NCBI GenBank assembly: GCA_020161135.1 | Contig: JAIUOB010000005.1 | Coordinates: forward strand, 186,001 to 250,000 | DNA: 64,000 bases | Reading direction: 5' to 3' | Origin: Gemmatimonadota bacterium | Lineage (GTDB): Bacteria; Gemmatimonadota; Gemmatimonadetes; Gemmatimonadales; Gemmatimonadaceae | Shown: positions 37,724-46,589 of the stretch, one piece after another | How the letters are laid out: each line of letters starts with the position of its first letter | Position numbering within the stretch: position 1 is the stretch's first letter | Notes under the pieces: generated by a model | What the model was told of the DNA's origin: nothing | The model's input: the letters and a program-made list of their open reading frames with translations, nothing else | The model's database searches: none | Translations under genes and position numbers: made by a program

Positions 37724-39132
37724 GTGACGCGGCGACCGTGCACACCGCCGACGGGGCGCGCTGGACGCTCGATCAGCGCGTGCACATCGCCGACGCCCCG
37801 TGGTCGGAGGCGGCCCGGGCGTCGTACGTGGAGCTGATGCGCGAGGCGCATGCACGCCTCGACGAGCAGCAGGTCCCGCGAGACGGGCGCCGCACGTGGG
37901 TGGTGCCCGGACGCATCGAAGTGCTTGGCAAGCACGTTGACTATGCGGGTGGTCGGTCGCTGCTGTGCACCGTGGAGCGTGGTGTCGTCTTCGTCGCGCG
38001 GCCACGCCACGACCGCACGGTCGTGCTGCGCGATGTGCGGCGTCGTGAGGTGTACCGACTGTTCCTGGACGGTGGCGACAAGGGCCACGTGAGTTGGGCC
38101 GTCTACCCTCGCACGGTCATGCGACGGCTCGACCGCAACTTTCCCGGCCGGCTGCGCGGCATGGAGATCGCCATCGCGAGCAACCTCCCCTCGGCGGCGG
38201 GAGTGTCGAGTTCGAGCGCGCTCACGGTGGGGCTCACGCTCGTCGCACGCGCCTGCTCGGCGCTCGACGCGGCGCCGGGCTGGCAGCAGGAACTGCCCGA
38301 CCGTGTGCGACTGGCCGGCTATGTGGGCGCCCTGGAGAACGGTGCCAACTTCGGCACACTCACGGGTGAACGCGGCGTCGGCACCATGGGCGGTGCGCAG
38401 GACCAGACCGCCATCCTCTGCTCGGCGCCGTCGCAGCTCGATGTGTTCGCGTGGGCGCCGGTGACGCACGAGGGCCATGCGCCGTGGCCCGCATCGCACG
38501 TGTTCGTGGTGGGCGTGAGCGGTGTCGTGGCGGCGAAGTCGGGCGGTGCGCGCGAGCGCTACAATCGCGCGTCACGCACCGCGCAGCATCTCGTGGCCGC
38601 GTGGAACGCCACCGGCGCGGCGCCTACGCGCACGTTGCGCGAAGCGGTGTGCGCCGCAGCGGGCGCGCCGAACCCGACGGCCGTTCCGGGCGCACTGATC
38701 GACGCTGCTCGTGCATCGGCCACCGCGGAGTTCACGGCCGCGCATCTCGAGGCGCGGCTGGAGCAGTTCGTCGCCGAGTCGTTCACGCTGGTGCCGGGCG
38801 CGGCGGAGGCCCTGCGTCAGGCCGACCTTCGTGCCTTCGGGACGCTCGTGGACACGTCGCAGGCCGGCGCCGAGCGCGCCCTCGAGAACCAGATTCCGGA
38901 GACGGTCAACCTGCAACGGCTCGCGCGCGACCTCGGCGCGGATGCGGCGAGTGCGTTCGGCGCGGGGTTCGGCGGCAGTGTGTGGGCGATGATCTCCGCC
39001 CGCAACGCCGACGCCTTCGCGGCGCGCTGGCTCGAACGCTATCGACGGCACGCGGGCCGGTCGGCGAGTCGGGCGCAGGTGTTCGTGACGCGTCCGTCGC
39101 TTCCGGCGGTGGAGCTGCTCGACGAAGGGTAG
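37720..39132 (+). CDS. Galactokinase-like GHMP sugar kinase
   Basis: 470 residues. The GHMP motifs are present: VPGRIEVLGKHVDYAGGRSL (the galactokinase signature, but Lys replaces the usual Glu of GEH), LPSAAGVSSSSAL (ATP loop) and GAGFGGSVWAM (motif 3). The GTG start overlaps the preceding gene. It is longer than E. coli GalK (382 residues). Phosphorylation of a free hexose or uronic acid at C1 is expected. The E-to-K change and length argue for a substrate other than plain galactose, for example GalNAc or a uronic acid, consistent with the GH109 gene two positions upstream; this is inference. Confidence 0.82.
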   Translation: MSDAATVHTADGARWTLDQRVHIADAPWSEAARASYVELMREAHARLDEQQVPRDGRRTWVVPGRIEVLGKHVDYAGGRSLLCTVERGVVFVARPRHDRTVVLRDVRRREVYRLFLDGGDKGHVSWAVYPRTVMRRLDRNFPGRLRGMEIAIASNLPSAAGVSSSSALTVGLTLVARACSALDAAPGWQQELPDRVRLAGYVGALENGANFGTLTGERGVGTMGGAQDQTAILCSAPSQLDVFAWAPVTHEGHAPWPASHVFVVGVSGVVAAKSGGARERYNRASRTAQHLVAAWNATGAAPTRTLREAVCAAAGAPNPTAVPGALIDAARASATAEFTAAHLEARLEQFVAESFTLVPGAAEALRQADLRAFGTLVDTSQAGAERALENQIPETVNLQRLARDLGADAASAFGAGFGGSVWAMISARNADAFAARWLERYRRHAGRSASRAQVFVTRPSLPAVELLDEG

Positions 39133-39143
39133 CCGCGCGGCGG

Positions 39144-40412
39144 TCAGGCGTCGCGTCCGATCGGCTGCGTGGCGAGCGACGCAACGAGGCGGAGCAGACG
39201 TTCGAAGCCCACGTGACTCTCGCTGTCGTCATACCATTCCGCCGCCGTGTGAGCGCCACCGCCGCGACCGCCGGCACCGAGGGCGATGGCCGGGATGCCG
39301 CGCGCAAGCGGCACATTGGCATCGCTGGAGGCGGCAGCCGATCGTGGCGTGCGCCCGACCGCAGCGGTGGCGTGCTGCGCGGCGGCGACGAGCGGATGGG
39401 CCACGTCGATGCCGCCCGCCGGGCGATGACCGAGGCGCACCACGTCGACGCGCAGCGCGCTCAGGCCGTTGTCGGGCGACTCCGCAGCGGCTACCGCATG
39501 CGCCAGGTGCGTGAGGGCCTGCTCGAGGCGTGGCAGCAGCGTTGTATCCACGGCGCGGCAGTCGATGTCGACGTGCGCGTGCATGGGGATGCCGGTGAGC
39601 GACTCGCCGCCGTGCATGCGGGTGACGGTGAGTGCGGCGCGGCCGCGTGTGCTCCGCGCGAGCGACGCGAGGATGCCGCGGTCGCGGGCCGTGGCCTGCG
39701 CGACGAATGTGGAGAGCGCGTGCAGCGGGTTGGGGGCACCCGCATGGGCCCAACTGTGCCCGCCGCGTCCGTGCATTGCGATGCGGAGTCGCAGCGAGCC
39801 TACCGCCTGATGGACGATGTGCTCGTCACCGGGACCGTCGATGGCGATGGCGGCGTGCAGCGGCGCCGGGTGCGCATCACACCAGGCGCGCACCCCGCGG
39901 AGGTCCCCTTCACCTTCCTCGCCGACCGTCGCGACCAGATGCACGGGACGCGTGAGGCGGGCTTGCACACTCGGGTCGCCAAGGGCGTGCGCGAGTGCGA
40001 CCAGCGCGGCCAGTCCGCGCCCGTTGTCGCCGATGCCGGCGCCCTGCGCGAGCACGCCATCGCAGCGAATGGGCGCGTCAGGCGACGGCGCGAGCACGCT
40101 GTCGAGGTGCGCGAAGCAGGCCAGCGGCGCGGCGTGCGGGCGCCCATGGCCCGCAGCCGGGGTTGCCGTCGCCCAGACGTTGCCGACGTGATCGCGCCCG
40201 ACCGTCAGGTGCGGCAACCGGGCGAGGCGCCGGAGGACGGCGTCGCCACGCGCCGCTTCGTTGCCCGTGGGCGCGGCAATGCGGGCGAGCTGCACCTGCT
40301 GCGCCAGGAGGGCGCGCTGACGCGGGCGCCACGCGTCGCAGAGCGGCGTGAGCCAGGGCGCGGTCGGGCGCGCGATCACGGGCGCGGCGTCAGATTCCGG
40401 TGATGACCGCAT
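39144..40412 (-). CDS. M20-family metallopeptidase/deacylase
   Basis: Up to 422 residues. Metal ligands of the M20 fold are visible: His and Asp in CFAHLDSVLAP, the bridging Asp in GAGIGDNGRGL, the catalytic Glu pair in ATVGEEGEGDL and the last His in GAHTAAEWYDD. The dimerisation domain is seen as GRGGHSWAHAGAPNPLHAL. It should be a zinc aminopeptidase, tripeptidase or N-acyl amino acid hydrolase; the family does not tell which. The ATG at 40412 overlaps the divergent MFS start by 10 bases, so a later start (for example Val12) is possible. It ends 11 bases from the convergent kinase gene. Confidence 0.83.
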   Translation of the reverse strand: MRSSPESDAAPVIARPTAPWLTPLCDAWRPRQRALLAQQVQLARIAAPTGNEAARGDAVLRRLARLPHLTVGRDHVGNVWATATPAAGHGRPHAAPLACFAHLDSVLAPSPDAPIRCDGVLAQGAGIGDNGRGLAALVALAHALGDPSVQARLTRPVHLVATVGEEGEGDLRGVRAWCDAHPAPLHAAIAIDGPGDEHIVHQAVGSLRLRIAMHGRGGHSWAHAGAPNPLHALSTFVAQATARDRGILASLARSTRGRAALTVTRMHGGESLTGIPMHAHVDIDCRAVDTTLLPRLEQALTHLAHAVAAAESPDNGLSALRVDVVRLGHRPAGGIDVAHPLVAAAQHATAAVGRTPRSAAASSDANVPLARGIPAIALGAGGRGGGAHTAAEWYDDSESHVGFERLLRLVASLATQPIGRDA

Positions 40413-41647
40413 CGCCAGCCACCCACGGGGACGAAGGCGCGAAACACTGGCGCCCGCGCGGCAACGTGCTGGCGCTGGCGGCGGTGAGTTTCCTCACCGA
40501 TGCGTCGAGCGAGATCATTGCCCCGCTGCTGCCACTGTTCCTGGTGACGACCCTGGGGGCGTCGGCGCGCACGGTGGGGATCATCGAGGGTGGCGCGGAT
40601 GCGCTCGCGGCGCTGGTCAAGCTCGCGAGCGGGTGGTGGTCGGATCGGTCGCAGCGGCGGAAGCCGCTGATCGTGGCCGGCTACGCTGTGGCGTCGCTGG
40701 TGCGGCCGCTGGTGGCGGTGGCGCAGTCGGCGTCACAGGTGCTCATGATCCGCCTCGTCGATCGGATCGGCAAGGGGATGCGCGGGGCGCCGCGCGATGC
40801 ACTCCTCGCGGCGTCGGTCGAGCCGGCACATCGCGGTCGGGCGTTCGGCTTCCATCGCGCGGCGGATCATGCGGGCGCGTTTATCGGCCCCCTCATCGCG
40901 CTGGTGTGCCTGCAGTGGCTGCATCTGCCACTCCGCACCGTCTTTCTCATCGCGGTGGTGCCGGGGGCGCTGTCGGTGCTCGTGGCGCTGTTCGCGGTGC
41001 GTGAGCGGGACGCGGGCGACGCGGGTTGGGGTCAGAGTCCGACTCTGACCCCAACTCTGACCCCGACTCTGACCCCAACGCTCCCGCGCGGCTTCTGGGC
41101 CGCGCTTGGCGCCATCGTGCTCTTCACGCTCGGCAACAGTACGGACGCCTTCCTCGTGCTGCGGGCGGCGCAGCTCGGTGTGCCCACGGCGCTCGTGCCG
41201 CTGCTCTGGGTCGCGCTGCACGTGGTGAAGAGCGCGGCCAGCGTCCCCGGCGGTGCGCTCAGCGATCGGCTGGGGCGTCGCTCGCTCATCGTGAGCGGCT
41301 GGCTGCTGTATGCGCTGCTCTACGCCGGCTTCGCGTGGGCACACGCGCCCTGGCATGCGTGGCTGCTCTTCGCGGCGTACGGCGTGACCTTCGGGCTCAC
41401 CGAGGGGAGCGAGAAGGCGCTCGTGGCAGATCTGGTCCCGGCGGCGCGCCGTGGCGCGGCCTTCGGCTGGTATCACGCGGCGCTCGGCATCGCCGCGCTG
41501 CCGGCCAGCGTGCTGTTCGGTGTCGTGTGGGACACCTGGGGCGCACCGCGCGCCTTTCAGATGGGCGCCCTGCTCGCCCTCACCGCCACGGTCGGCCTCG
41601 CGGCCGTCCCGCGGCGGTGGTTGCAACCGACCCGAACCCGGGCCTAG
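40403..41647 (+). CDS. MFS transporter with in-frame palindromic repeat
   Basis: 414 residues with about twelve transmembrane helices in two halves. The MFS loop motif appears as SGWWSDRSQRRKPLIVAGYA in the first half and GGALSDRLGRRSLIVSGW in the second. It resembles drug/sugar efflux carriers of the MFS_1 group; the substrate is unknown. The central cytoplasmic loop contains PTLTPTLTPTLTPTLP, encoded by a 13-bp inverted repeat plus a 12-bp triple tandem repeat (41026-41076), which looks like an inserted repeat element in frame. The stop shares CTAG with the convergent S9 peptidase gene. Confidence 0.85.
   Translation: MTASPATHGDEGAKHWRPRGNVLALAAVSFLTDASSEIIAPLLPLFLVTTLGASARTVGIIEGGADALAALVKLASGWWSDRSQRRKPLIVAGYAVASLVRPLVAVAQSASQVLMIRLVDRIGKGMRGAPRDALLAASVEPAHRGRAFGFHRAADHAGAFIGPLIALVCLQWLHLPLRTVFLIAVVPGALSVLVALFAVRERDAGDAGWGQSPTLTPTLTPTLTPTLPRGFWAALGAIVLFTLGNSTDAFLVLRAAQLGVPTALVPLLWVALHVVKSAASVPGGALSDRLGRRSLIVSGWLLYALLYAGFAWAHAPWHAWLLFAAYGVTFGLTEGSEKALVADLVPAARRGAAFGWYHAALGIAALPASVLFGVVWDTWGAPRAFQMGALLALTATVGLAAVPRRWLQPTRTRA
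41026..41076. repeat. REP-like palindrome plus 12-bp tandem repeat inside the MFS gene
   Basis: TTGGGGTCAGAGT and ACTCTGACCCCAA form a perfect 13-bp inverted repeat around CCG. The right arm is repeated as three 12-base units (GACTCTGACCCC, AACTCTGACCCC, GACTCTGACCCC). Palindromes of this GGGGTCAGAGT/ACTCTGACCCC type are known to me as dispersed repeats associated with Y1 REP-type transposases in several bacteria. No transposase is adjacent here. Confidence 0.75.
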
Positions 41648-44055
41648 CGTCGCACCTTGTTGCCGCTCGGGCCGATGGTGCGTTCGAACAGCTCGAAGAT
41701 GCGGCGGTACTCGTCCGTCCACGAATCGGGGCGCACGAACCCGTGATCCTCGACGGGATACACCGCGAGCTCCCACCCCGACTTGCCGAGTTCGATGAGT
41801 CGCTGCGACAGGCGGACGATGTCCTGGAAGTGCACGTTGGTGTCCACCATGCCGTGCGCCATGAGCAGCGGATCCTCGAGCCCCTCGGCGAAGAAGATCG
41901 GCGACGAGCGACGATAGGCGAGCGAGTCGTCCTGCGGCAGGTTGAGGATCGCGCCGGTGTACCCGTGGTTGTAGTGCGCCCAGTCGGTCACGCTGCGCAG
42001 CGCCGCACCGGCGCCGAACGACTTGGGCGCGGTGAAGAGGGCCATGAGCGTCATGAAGCCGCCGTAGCTGCCGCCGTAGAGGCCGATGCGCTCCGGGTTG
42101 ATGCCAAGCTCCTTTTGCAGGTACGCCGACGCGTCGACGTGATCCTGCAGGTCGCGCCCGCCCATCCACCGGTAGATGGCGGTGCGCCAGTCGCGTCCGT
42201 ACCCGGCGCTCGCCCGGTAGTCGACGTCGAGCACGACGTACCCCTTGCTCGCGAGGTACTGGTTGAAGAGGTACTCGCGGCCGTAGCTGCTCCAGAAGTC
42301 GTGCACGTTGTGCAGGTACCCCGCACCGTGCACGAAGATGACCGCCGCGCCATTCGGCCGCGCACCCATGTCCGACGGCCGATAGATGCGCGCCGGCACC
42401 TGCACGCTATCGCTGGCGGGGATGCGTACGATGGCGGGCTTGAGCCAGGTGCGGCTGCGGAAGCTCTCCGACGTGGACGTGGTCAGCCGCGCCGCGCCGC
42501 TGCCGTCGGCGTTGGTGAGGAACAGCTCGGGCGGGACGTTCGCCTGCGAGTACACATCGGCAAAGCGCTTGCCGTCGGGGCTGAGCGTCACGCTGTGCCC
42601 GCCGTGTTCGCGCGTGAGCTTCGTGCGCGGGCCGCCGGTGCTCGCCATGCGATAGGCATGGCGCACGAACGGCGACTCCTCGCTCGTGTGCAGCAGGAAC
42701 CAGGTGCCGTCATCACTCAGCTCGGCGCGCTCCACCTCCCACGTGCCACTCGTGAGCGGCCGCGTGTCGCTGCCATCGGGGTTGGCGCTGTAGAGCTGGG
42801 CGTAGCCGCTCACTTCACTCGCGTACCAGACGCGTCCCGTGGGCAGCCACCCCATGCACTGCGCGCACGGCCCACCCACCCAGGCCGAGTCGCGGAGCGC
42901 GTGCACGGTACGGGGACGCCCGGTGTCGGCCACCGTTGCGAGGTAGCGCCACTTGAAGTCCGGCGTGGACGCGGTGAGCAGCGCCTGCGTGCCGTCCCCA
43001 CTCCACGAGGCGAGGCGCACCTGCGACGTGGGTGTGTCGGTGGCCCCGGTGACGACCAGCGGCGTGAGCACCGCCGTGGCGAGGTCGAGACGCCACGCGC
43101 GCATGCGCCCGGTCACGTCACCCACCTTGCTGCGCGACGGGATGTCCTCGGTGAAGCCGCTCGCGGTCACGTAGTTCGGGACGATGGTGTTGCGCGCGCC
43201 CCCGGCCTGCGCCGCTCCGGCGGCGCCACCCTGTGCGCCACCCTGTGCGCCGCCGCGCCCACCGGCCGCCCCCGCCGTCGTGGTCACGATGGCGAAGCGC
43301 AGGGTGGGGGACACGCTCAGGCCGGCGACTCGCTCACCGGCGGGCAGCCAGGTGATGGGATTCGCGCGTGCCTGCGCGGCGGCCCGCTGGACGCGCTGCA
43401 CCGAGTCCGCCGCGACGCGGTCGCGAATGACGTCGAAGAGTTCGCGCTGCTGCCGCTCGATGGCGCCCCGCATGCCGGTGGCGCGCGCCGCATCGTCGCG
43501 CGGGGCCGGTCCGTCGCGCAGGTCGGTGAGCTGGCGCGTGTCACCCGAGGCGAGGTCCACGACGAATGCGTTCCCCTCGCGCAGGTACAGCAGCCCCTTG
43601 TCGTCGGCGGTGAAGCGCGGGTCGCTCTCGATGGCGTTGGTCTGCGTCAGCCGACGCACCGCACCGGTGCGCAGCGTGCGGATGTACAGGTCGCCGCGCA
43701 CCGCGAACGCCCGACGCGTGCGCGCCCGATCGGACACCCCGTCGCTGAGCGCCACCGCCATGCTGTCCATGTGCGCGTCGCTCACCGCCTCGGGCTGCGC
43801 ACCGGCCGCGGCCCGCACGCGATAGGGGCGCATCAGCGCATTCCATGCGGCGCCGGCAGGCGCCCACTGGAAGTAGAGCCACTGGCCGTCCGCGGTCCAC
43901 GCGACGTTCCCGGGCTCGCGGCCGTAGTGCTCCGGCCCCCGCATGATGTTCGCGATGGAGAAGTCGAACGATTGGGCGTGGACGGCGCGCACGGTGGGGC
44001 TGCCAAGGTGCGCGAGGCCGGCGGTGAGGGCGGCGAACAGGACGGGGCGTCGCAT
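41644..44055 (-). CDS. S9-family serine peptidase (DPP IV/prolyl oligopeptidase-like), secreted
   Basis: 803 residues from MRRPVLFAALTAG, a signal peptide ending near VHAQ. Residues about 30-530 are a WD-like beta-propeller with repeated WTADGQWLYF, FTADDKGLLYL and LSPDGKRFADVYS blocks. The alpha/beta hydrolase domain has the oxyanion HGAGYLHNV, nucleophile Ser in GLYGGSYGGFMTL, Asp in AHGMVDTNVHF and His in VEDHGFVRPDSW. It should release dipeptides or oligopeptides outside the cytoplasm. An extra Gly/Ala/Gln-rich loop (RGGAQGGAQGG) interrupts the propeller. The ATG at 44055 is preferred over one at 44109, which lies within an upstream hairpin region. Confidence 0.92.
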   Translation of the reverse strand: MRRPVLFAALTAGLAHLGSPTVRAVHAQSFDFSIANIMRGPEHYGREPGNVAWTADGQWLYFQWAPAGAAWNALMRPYRVRAAAGAQPEAVSDAHMDSMAVALSDGVSDRARTRRAFAVRGDLYIRTLRTGAVRRLTQTNAIESDPRFTADDKGLLYLREGNAFVVDLASGDTRQLTDLRDGPAPRDDAARATGMRGAIERQQRELFDVIRDRVAADSVQRVQRAAAQARANPITWLPAGERVAGLSVSPTLRFAIVTTTAGAAGGRGGAQGGAQGGAAGAAQAGGARNTIVPNYVTASGFTEDIPSRSKVGDVTGRMRAWRLDLATAVLTPLVVTGATDTPTSQVRLASWSGDGTQALLTASTPDFKWRYLATVADTGRPRTVHALRDSAWVGGPCAQCMGWLPTGRVWYASEVSGYAQLYSANPDGSDTRPLTSGTWEVERAELSDDGTWFLLHTSEESPFVRHAYRMASTGGPRTKLTREHGGHSVTLSPDGKRFADVYSQANVPPELFLTNADGSGAARLTTSTSESFRSRTWLKPAIVRIPASDSVQVPARIYRPSDMGARPNGAAVIFVHGAGYLHNVHDFWSSYGREYLFNQYLASKGYVVLDVDYRASAGYGRDWRTAIYRWMGGRDLQDHVDASAYLQKELGINPERIGLYGGSYGGFMTLMALFTAPKSFGAGAALRSVTDWAHYNHGYTGAILNLPQDDSLAYRRSSPIFFAEGLEDPLLMAHGMVDTNVHFQDIVRLSQRLIELGKSGWELAVYPVEDHGFVRPDSWTDEYRRIFELFERTIGPSGNKVRR

Positions 44056-44095
44056 GGGCAGGGCGAGGGGAGGAAGGGGCACGAGGGCCCGAATG

Positions 44096-44137
44096 CGAGA
44101 ACCCAGCACATCGCCGATGCGACATGCTGGGTTCTCG
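44096..44137 (-). terminator. Long hairpin between ybdD and the S9 peptidase gene
   Basis: CGAGAACCCAGCA and TGCTGGGTTCTCG make a 13-bp perfect stem with an inner CATC/GATG pair. It lies 53 bases after ybdD and 40 bases before the S9 start, all on the minus strand. There is no T run after it on the minus strand, so it may be a processing or attenuation hairpin rather than a standard terminator. Confidence 0.5.
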
Positions 44138-44189
44138 AAAAGAGCCGCGCGCCGTCGCGTCCGTCAACGGGCGCGGGGCATCCGTGCGG

Positions 44190-44369
44190 TCAGCAGCAGC
44201 GCTGGCCGGCCCGCGTGTATCTGGCGTTGAGACGCTCGGTGGCGAACGTCTGCGGATCGACCGGCGTGCACTGTGGGTAGTGCGCGCGCATGTGGCGAAG
44301 ATAGCTGTCGTAATCGGGGACGCCGATGAGCTTCCGCACAAGTGCCGCCAACCACCGCAGACGTTCCAT
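44190..44369 (-). CDS. ybdD: YbdD/YjiX-family small protein
   Basis: 59 residues, too short for most callers. It contains LIGVPDYDSYLRHMRAHYP and ends ERLNARYTRAGQRCC, which match the conserved core (MIGMPDYDNYVEHMR) and the GARCC tail of E. coli YbdD/YjiX (DUF466). In E. coli ybdD follows cstA and yjiX follows btsT, the paralogous transporters of peptides or pyruvate. Here it lies 3 bases after the cstA-like stop, reproducing that pair. Recent work suggests these small proteins are needed for transport activity; I rely on family knowledge for that. Confidence 0.93.
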   Translation of the reverse strand: MERLRWLAALVRKLIGVPDYDSYLRHMRAHYPQCTPVDPQTFATERLNARYTRAGQRCC

Positions 44370-44372
44370 GGG

Positions 44373-46436
44373 TCACGCTCCCTGCAACTGGGTCCGCACG
44401 TACGGCGACTCGCTGGTATCCGCCGCCTTCCGGCCGCTGGTGACCTTGAGCCACTCGTTGATCGACGCGCCGAGGATCACGATCACCGAGACGAGGAAGA
44501 ACGCCGCCACCCCCGCGTCGAGGCGATCGTTGAAGATCATCCGCTGGGCGGCCTCGAGGCTCTTGATGTTTGCCGGCAGCGTGCCGGCCGCGATCTGCCC
44601 CTCGATCAGCCGTGCGTGCGCGAGGAAGCCGAGCTTGGGGTCGGCGGAGAAGATCTTCGTGAGCCCCGCCGTCATCGTCACGATGACCAGCCACGCCATC
44701 GGCAGCAGCGTCACGAAGCTGTACTTCGCCTTGCCCATCTTGATGATGACCGTGGTGCCGACGCACAGCGCGACCGTGGCCAGCAGCTGGTTCGAGATGC
44801 CGAAGAGCGGCCAGAGCGAGTTGATGCCGCCCAGGGGATCGGTCACGCCCTGATACAGGAAGTAGCCCCACATGCAGACGAACAGCGCGCTCGCGAAGAT
44901 GCCGGCCGGATACGACGAGACCTTGCCGAGCGGCTTCCAGATGTTGCCGAGCATGTCCTGCAGCATGAAGCGGCCGACGCGCGTGCCGGCATCGAGCGTG
45001 GTGAGGATGAACAGCGCCTCGAACATGATCGCGAAGTGGTACCACAGCGCCATCGCGCCCGGGCCCCCCAACGCCTGCGCGAAGAGGTGCGCCATGCCCA
45101 CCGCGAGGCTCGGGGCGCCTCCGGTGCGCGAGAGCAGCGAGCTTTCGCCCACCTGCTTGGCCAGCAGTTCGAGGTCGGCGCCGGTGATGGGCTTGAAGAG
45201 CGCCCAGTCGTTGATCGTCTGCGCCGCGGTCGCTGCCGTGGTGCCGATCACGCCGGCGGGCGAGTTGATGGCGAAGTAGATGCCCGGCGTGAGCACGCAG
45301 GCGGCGATGAGCGCCATCGTGGCCACCAGCGACTCGGTGAGCATCGAGCCGTAGCCGACGAGGCGCGCGTCCGTTTCCCGCTTGATGATCTTGGGTGTCG
45401 TGCCCGACGAGATGAGCGAGTGGAAGCCGGAGATGGCGCCACAGGCGATGGTCACGAAGACGAACGGGAACAGCTTGCCGGCGAAGACCGGCCCCGTGCC
45501 GTCGATGAACTTGGTGACCCGCGGCATCTCGAGCGGCGGCAGCACCCAGAGGATGCCGATCCCGAGCGCGACCACGACCCCGATCTTCACGAACGCCGAG
45601 AGGTAGTCACGCGGCGCGAGCAGCAGCCACACGGGGAGCACCGACGCGCAGAAGCCGTAGATCATGATGGCCAGCGACAGCGTCGTGCCGTCGAGCGTGA
45701 ACATCGGGGCCAGCGTGGCCGACTCCGAGACCCACTTGCCCGCGAAGAGCGAGACGCCGAGCAGCACGAGCCCGATGGCGGTGGTCTCCAGCACGGCGCC
45801 CGGGCGCACCCAGCGCATGTACACGCCCATGAGCAGCGCGATGGGAATGGTCAAGCCGATCGTGACCACCCCCCACGGGCTGTCGCGGAGCGCGTTGACC
45901 ACGATGAGCGCGAGCACCGAGATGAGGATGATCATGATGCCGAGCACCGCGACCAGCGCGGTGACACCGGCCACCGTCCCGATCTCCTCCTTCGCCATCT
46001 GTCCGAGCGACTTGCCGTCGCGGCGCATCGAGGCGCAGAGGATGACGAAGTCCTGCACGGCGCCGCCGATGACCACGCCGACGAGGATCCACAGCGCGCC
46101 CGGCAGGAATCCGAACTGCGCCGCGAGCGTGGGGCCGACCAACGGGCCGGGGCCCGCGATGGCGGCGAAGTGGTGGCCGAACACGACCCACTTGTTCGTC
46201 GGCACGAAGTCGCGGCCGTCGTCCAGGCGCTCGGCCGGGGTGGCCCGGGTGGCGTCGAGCGCGAAGATGTCGTGGGAGATGATGCGACTGTAGAAGCGGT
46301 AGCCGATCAGGTAGGTGCAGACGGCCGCCGTCAGCAGCCAGGCCGCGCTGATGGACTCGCCCCGGGACAGGGCGATGGTCGCGAGGGCGCCGGCACCGAG
46401 CGCAGCTACGCCGAACCAGGGGAGGGACTTGAGCAC
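44373..46436 (-). CDS. cstA: Carbon starvation protein CstA/BtsT transporter
   Basis: 687 residues with about 16 transmembrane helices. Family blocks are clear: TNKWVVFGHHFAAIAGPGPLVGP, GVVIGGAVQDFVILCASMRRDGKSLGQMAKEEIG, GFHSLISSGTTPKII and LFGISNQLLATVALCVGTTVI. CstA and BtsT take up peptides and pyruvate. The GTG at 46436 (VLKSLPWFGV) is my best start; the open frame runs hundreds of codons upstream but overlaps the divergent isocitrate dehydrogenase gene. No Shine-Dalgarno is visible at this start, so a nearby alternative remains possible. It is followed by ybdD. Confidence 0.93.
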   Translation of the reverse strand: MLKSLPWFGVAALGAGALATIALSRGESISAAWLLTAAVCTYLIGYRFYSRIISHDIFALDATRATPAERLDDGRDFVPTNKWVVFGHHFAAIAGPGPLVGPTLAAQFGFLPGALWILVGVVIGGAVQDFVILCASMRRDGKSLGQMAKEEIGTVAGVTALVAVLGIMIILISVLALIVVNALRDSPWGVVTIGLTIPIALLMGVYMRWVRPGAVLETTAIGLVLLGVSLFAGKWVSESATLAPMFTLDGTTLSLAIMIYGFCASVLPVWLLLAPRDYLSAFVKIGVVVALGIGILWVLPPLEMPRVTKFIDGTGPVFAGKLFPFVFVTIACGAISGFHSLISSGTTPKIIKRETDARLVGYGSMLTESLVATMALIAACVLTPGIYFAINSPAGVIGTTAATAAQTINDWALFKPITGADLELLAKQVGESSLLSRTGGAPSLAVGMAHLFAQALGGPGAMALWYHFAIMFEALFILTTLDAGTRVGRFMLQDMLGNIWKPLGKVSSYPAGIFASALFVCMWGYFLYQGVTDPLGGINSLWPLFGISNQLLATVALCVGTTVIIKMGKAKYSFVTLLPMAWLVIVTMTAGLTKIFSADPKLGFLAHARLIEGQIAAGTLPANIKSLEAAQRMIFNDRLDAGVAAFFLVSVIVILGASINEWLKVTSGRKAADTSESPYVRTQLQGA

Positions 46437-46589
46437 GCGGGTCGCGGAGGAGGGAGGGGTGGCGGGCGGGGAGGACGACAGCCGATATGGGTGCCGGTAC
46501 CGGCGGTTGTCAATGCAAAACGCACCCCGGGGGAAGGGCGTTGTCCCGCACGCTCGCGAGGGGTCGGCGCACCCCGCTATTCTTGACCC

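Noticed and set aside
43200..43300. Frameshifted or low-quality Gly/Ala/Gln-rich stretch in the S9 peptidase
   Set aside because: The RGGAQGGAQGG loop is in frame and the propeller continues on both sides, so it is an insertion loop rather than an error.
44124..46586. Forward 820-codon frame opposite cstA and ybdD
   Set aside because: It is rich in Arg, Glu, His and Gln with no motif, while the reverse strand encodes clear CstA and YbdD proteins. It is a mirror frame of GC-rich coding DNA.
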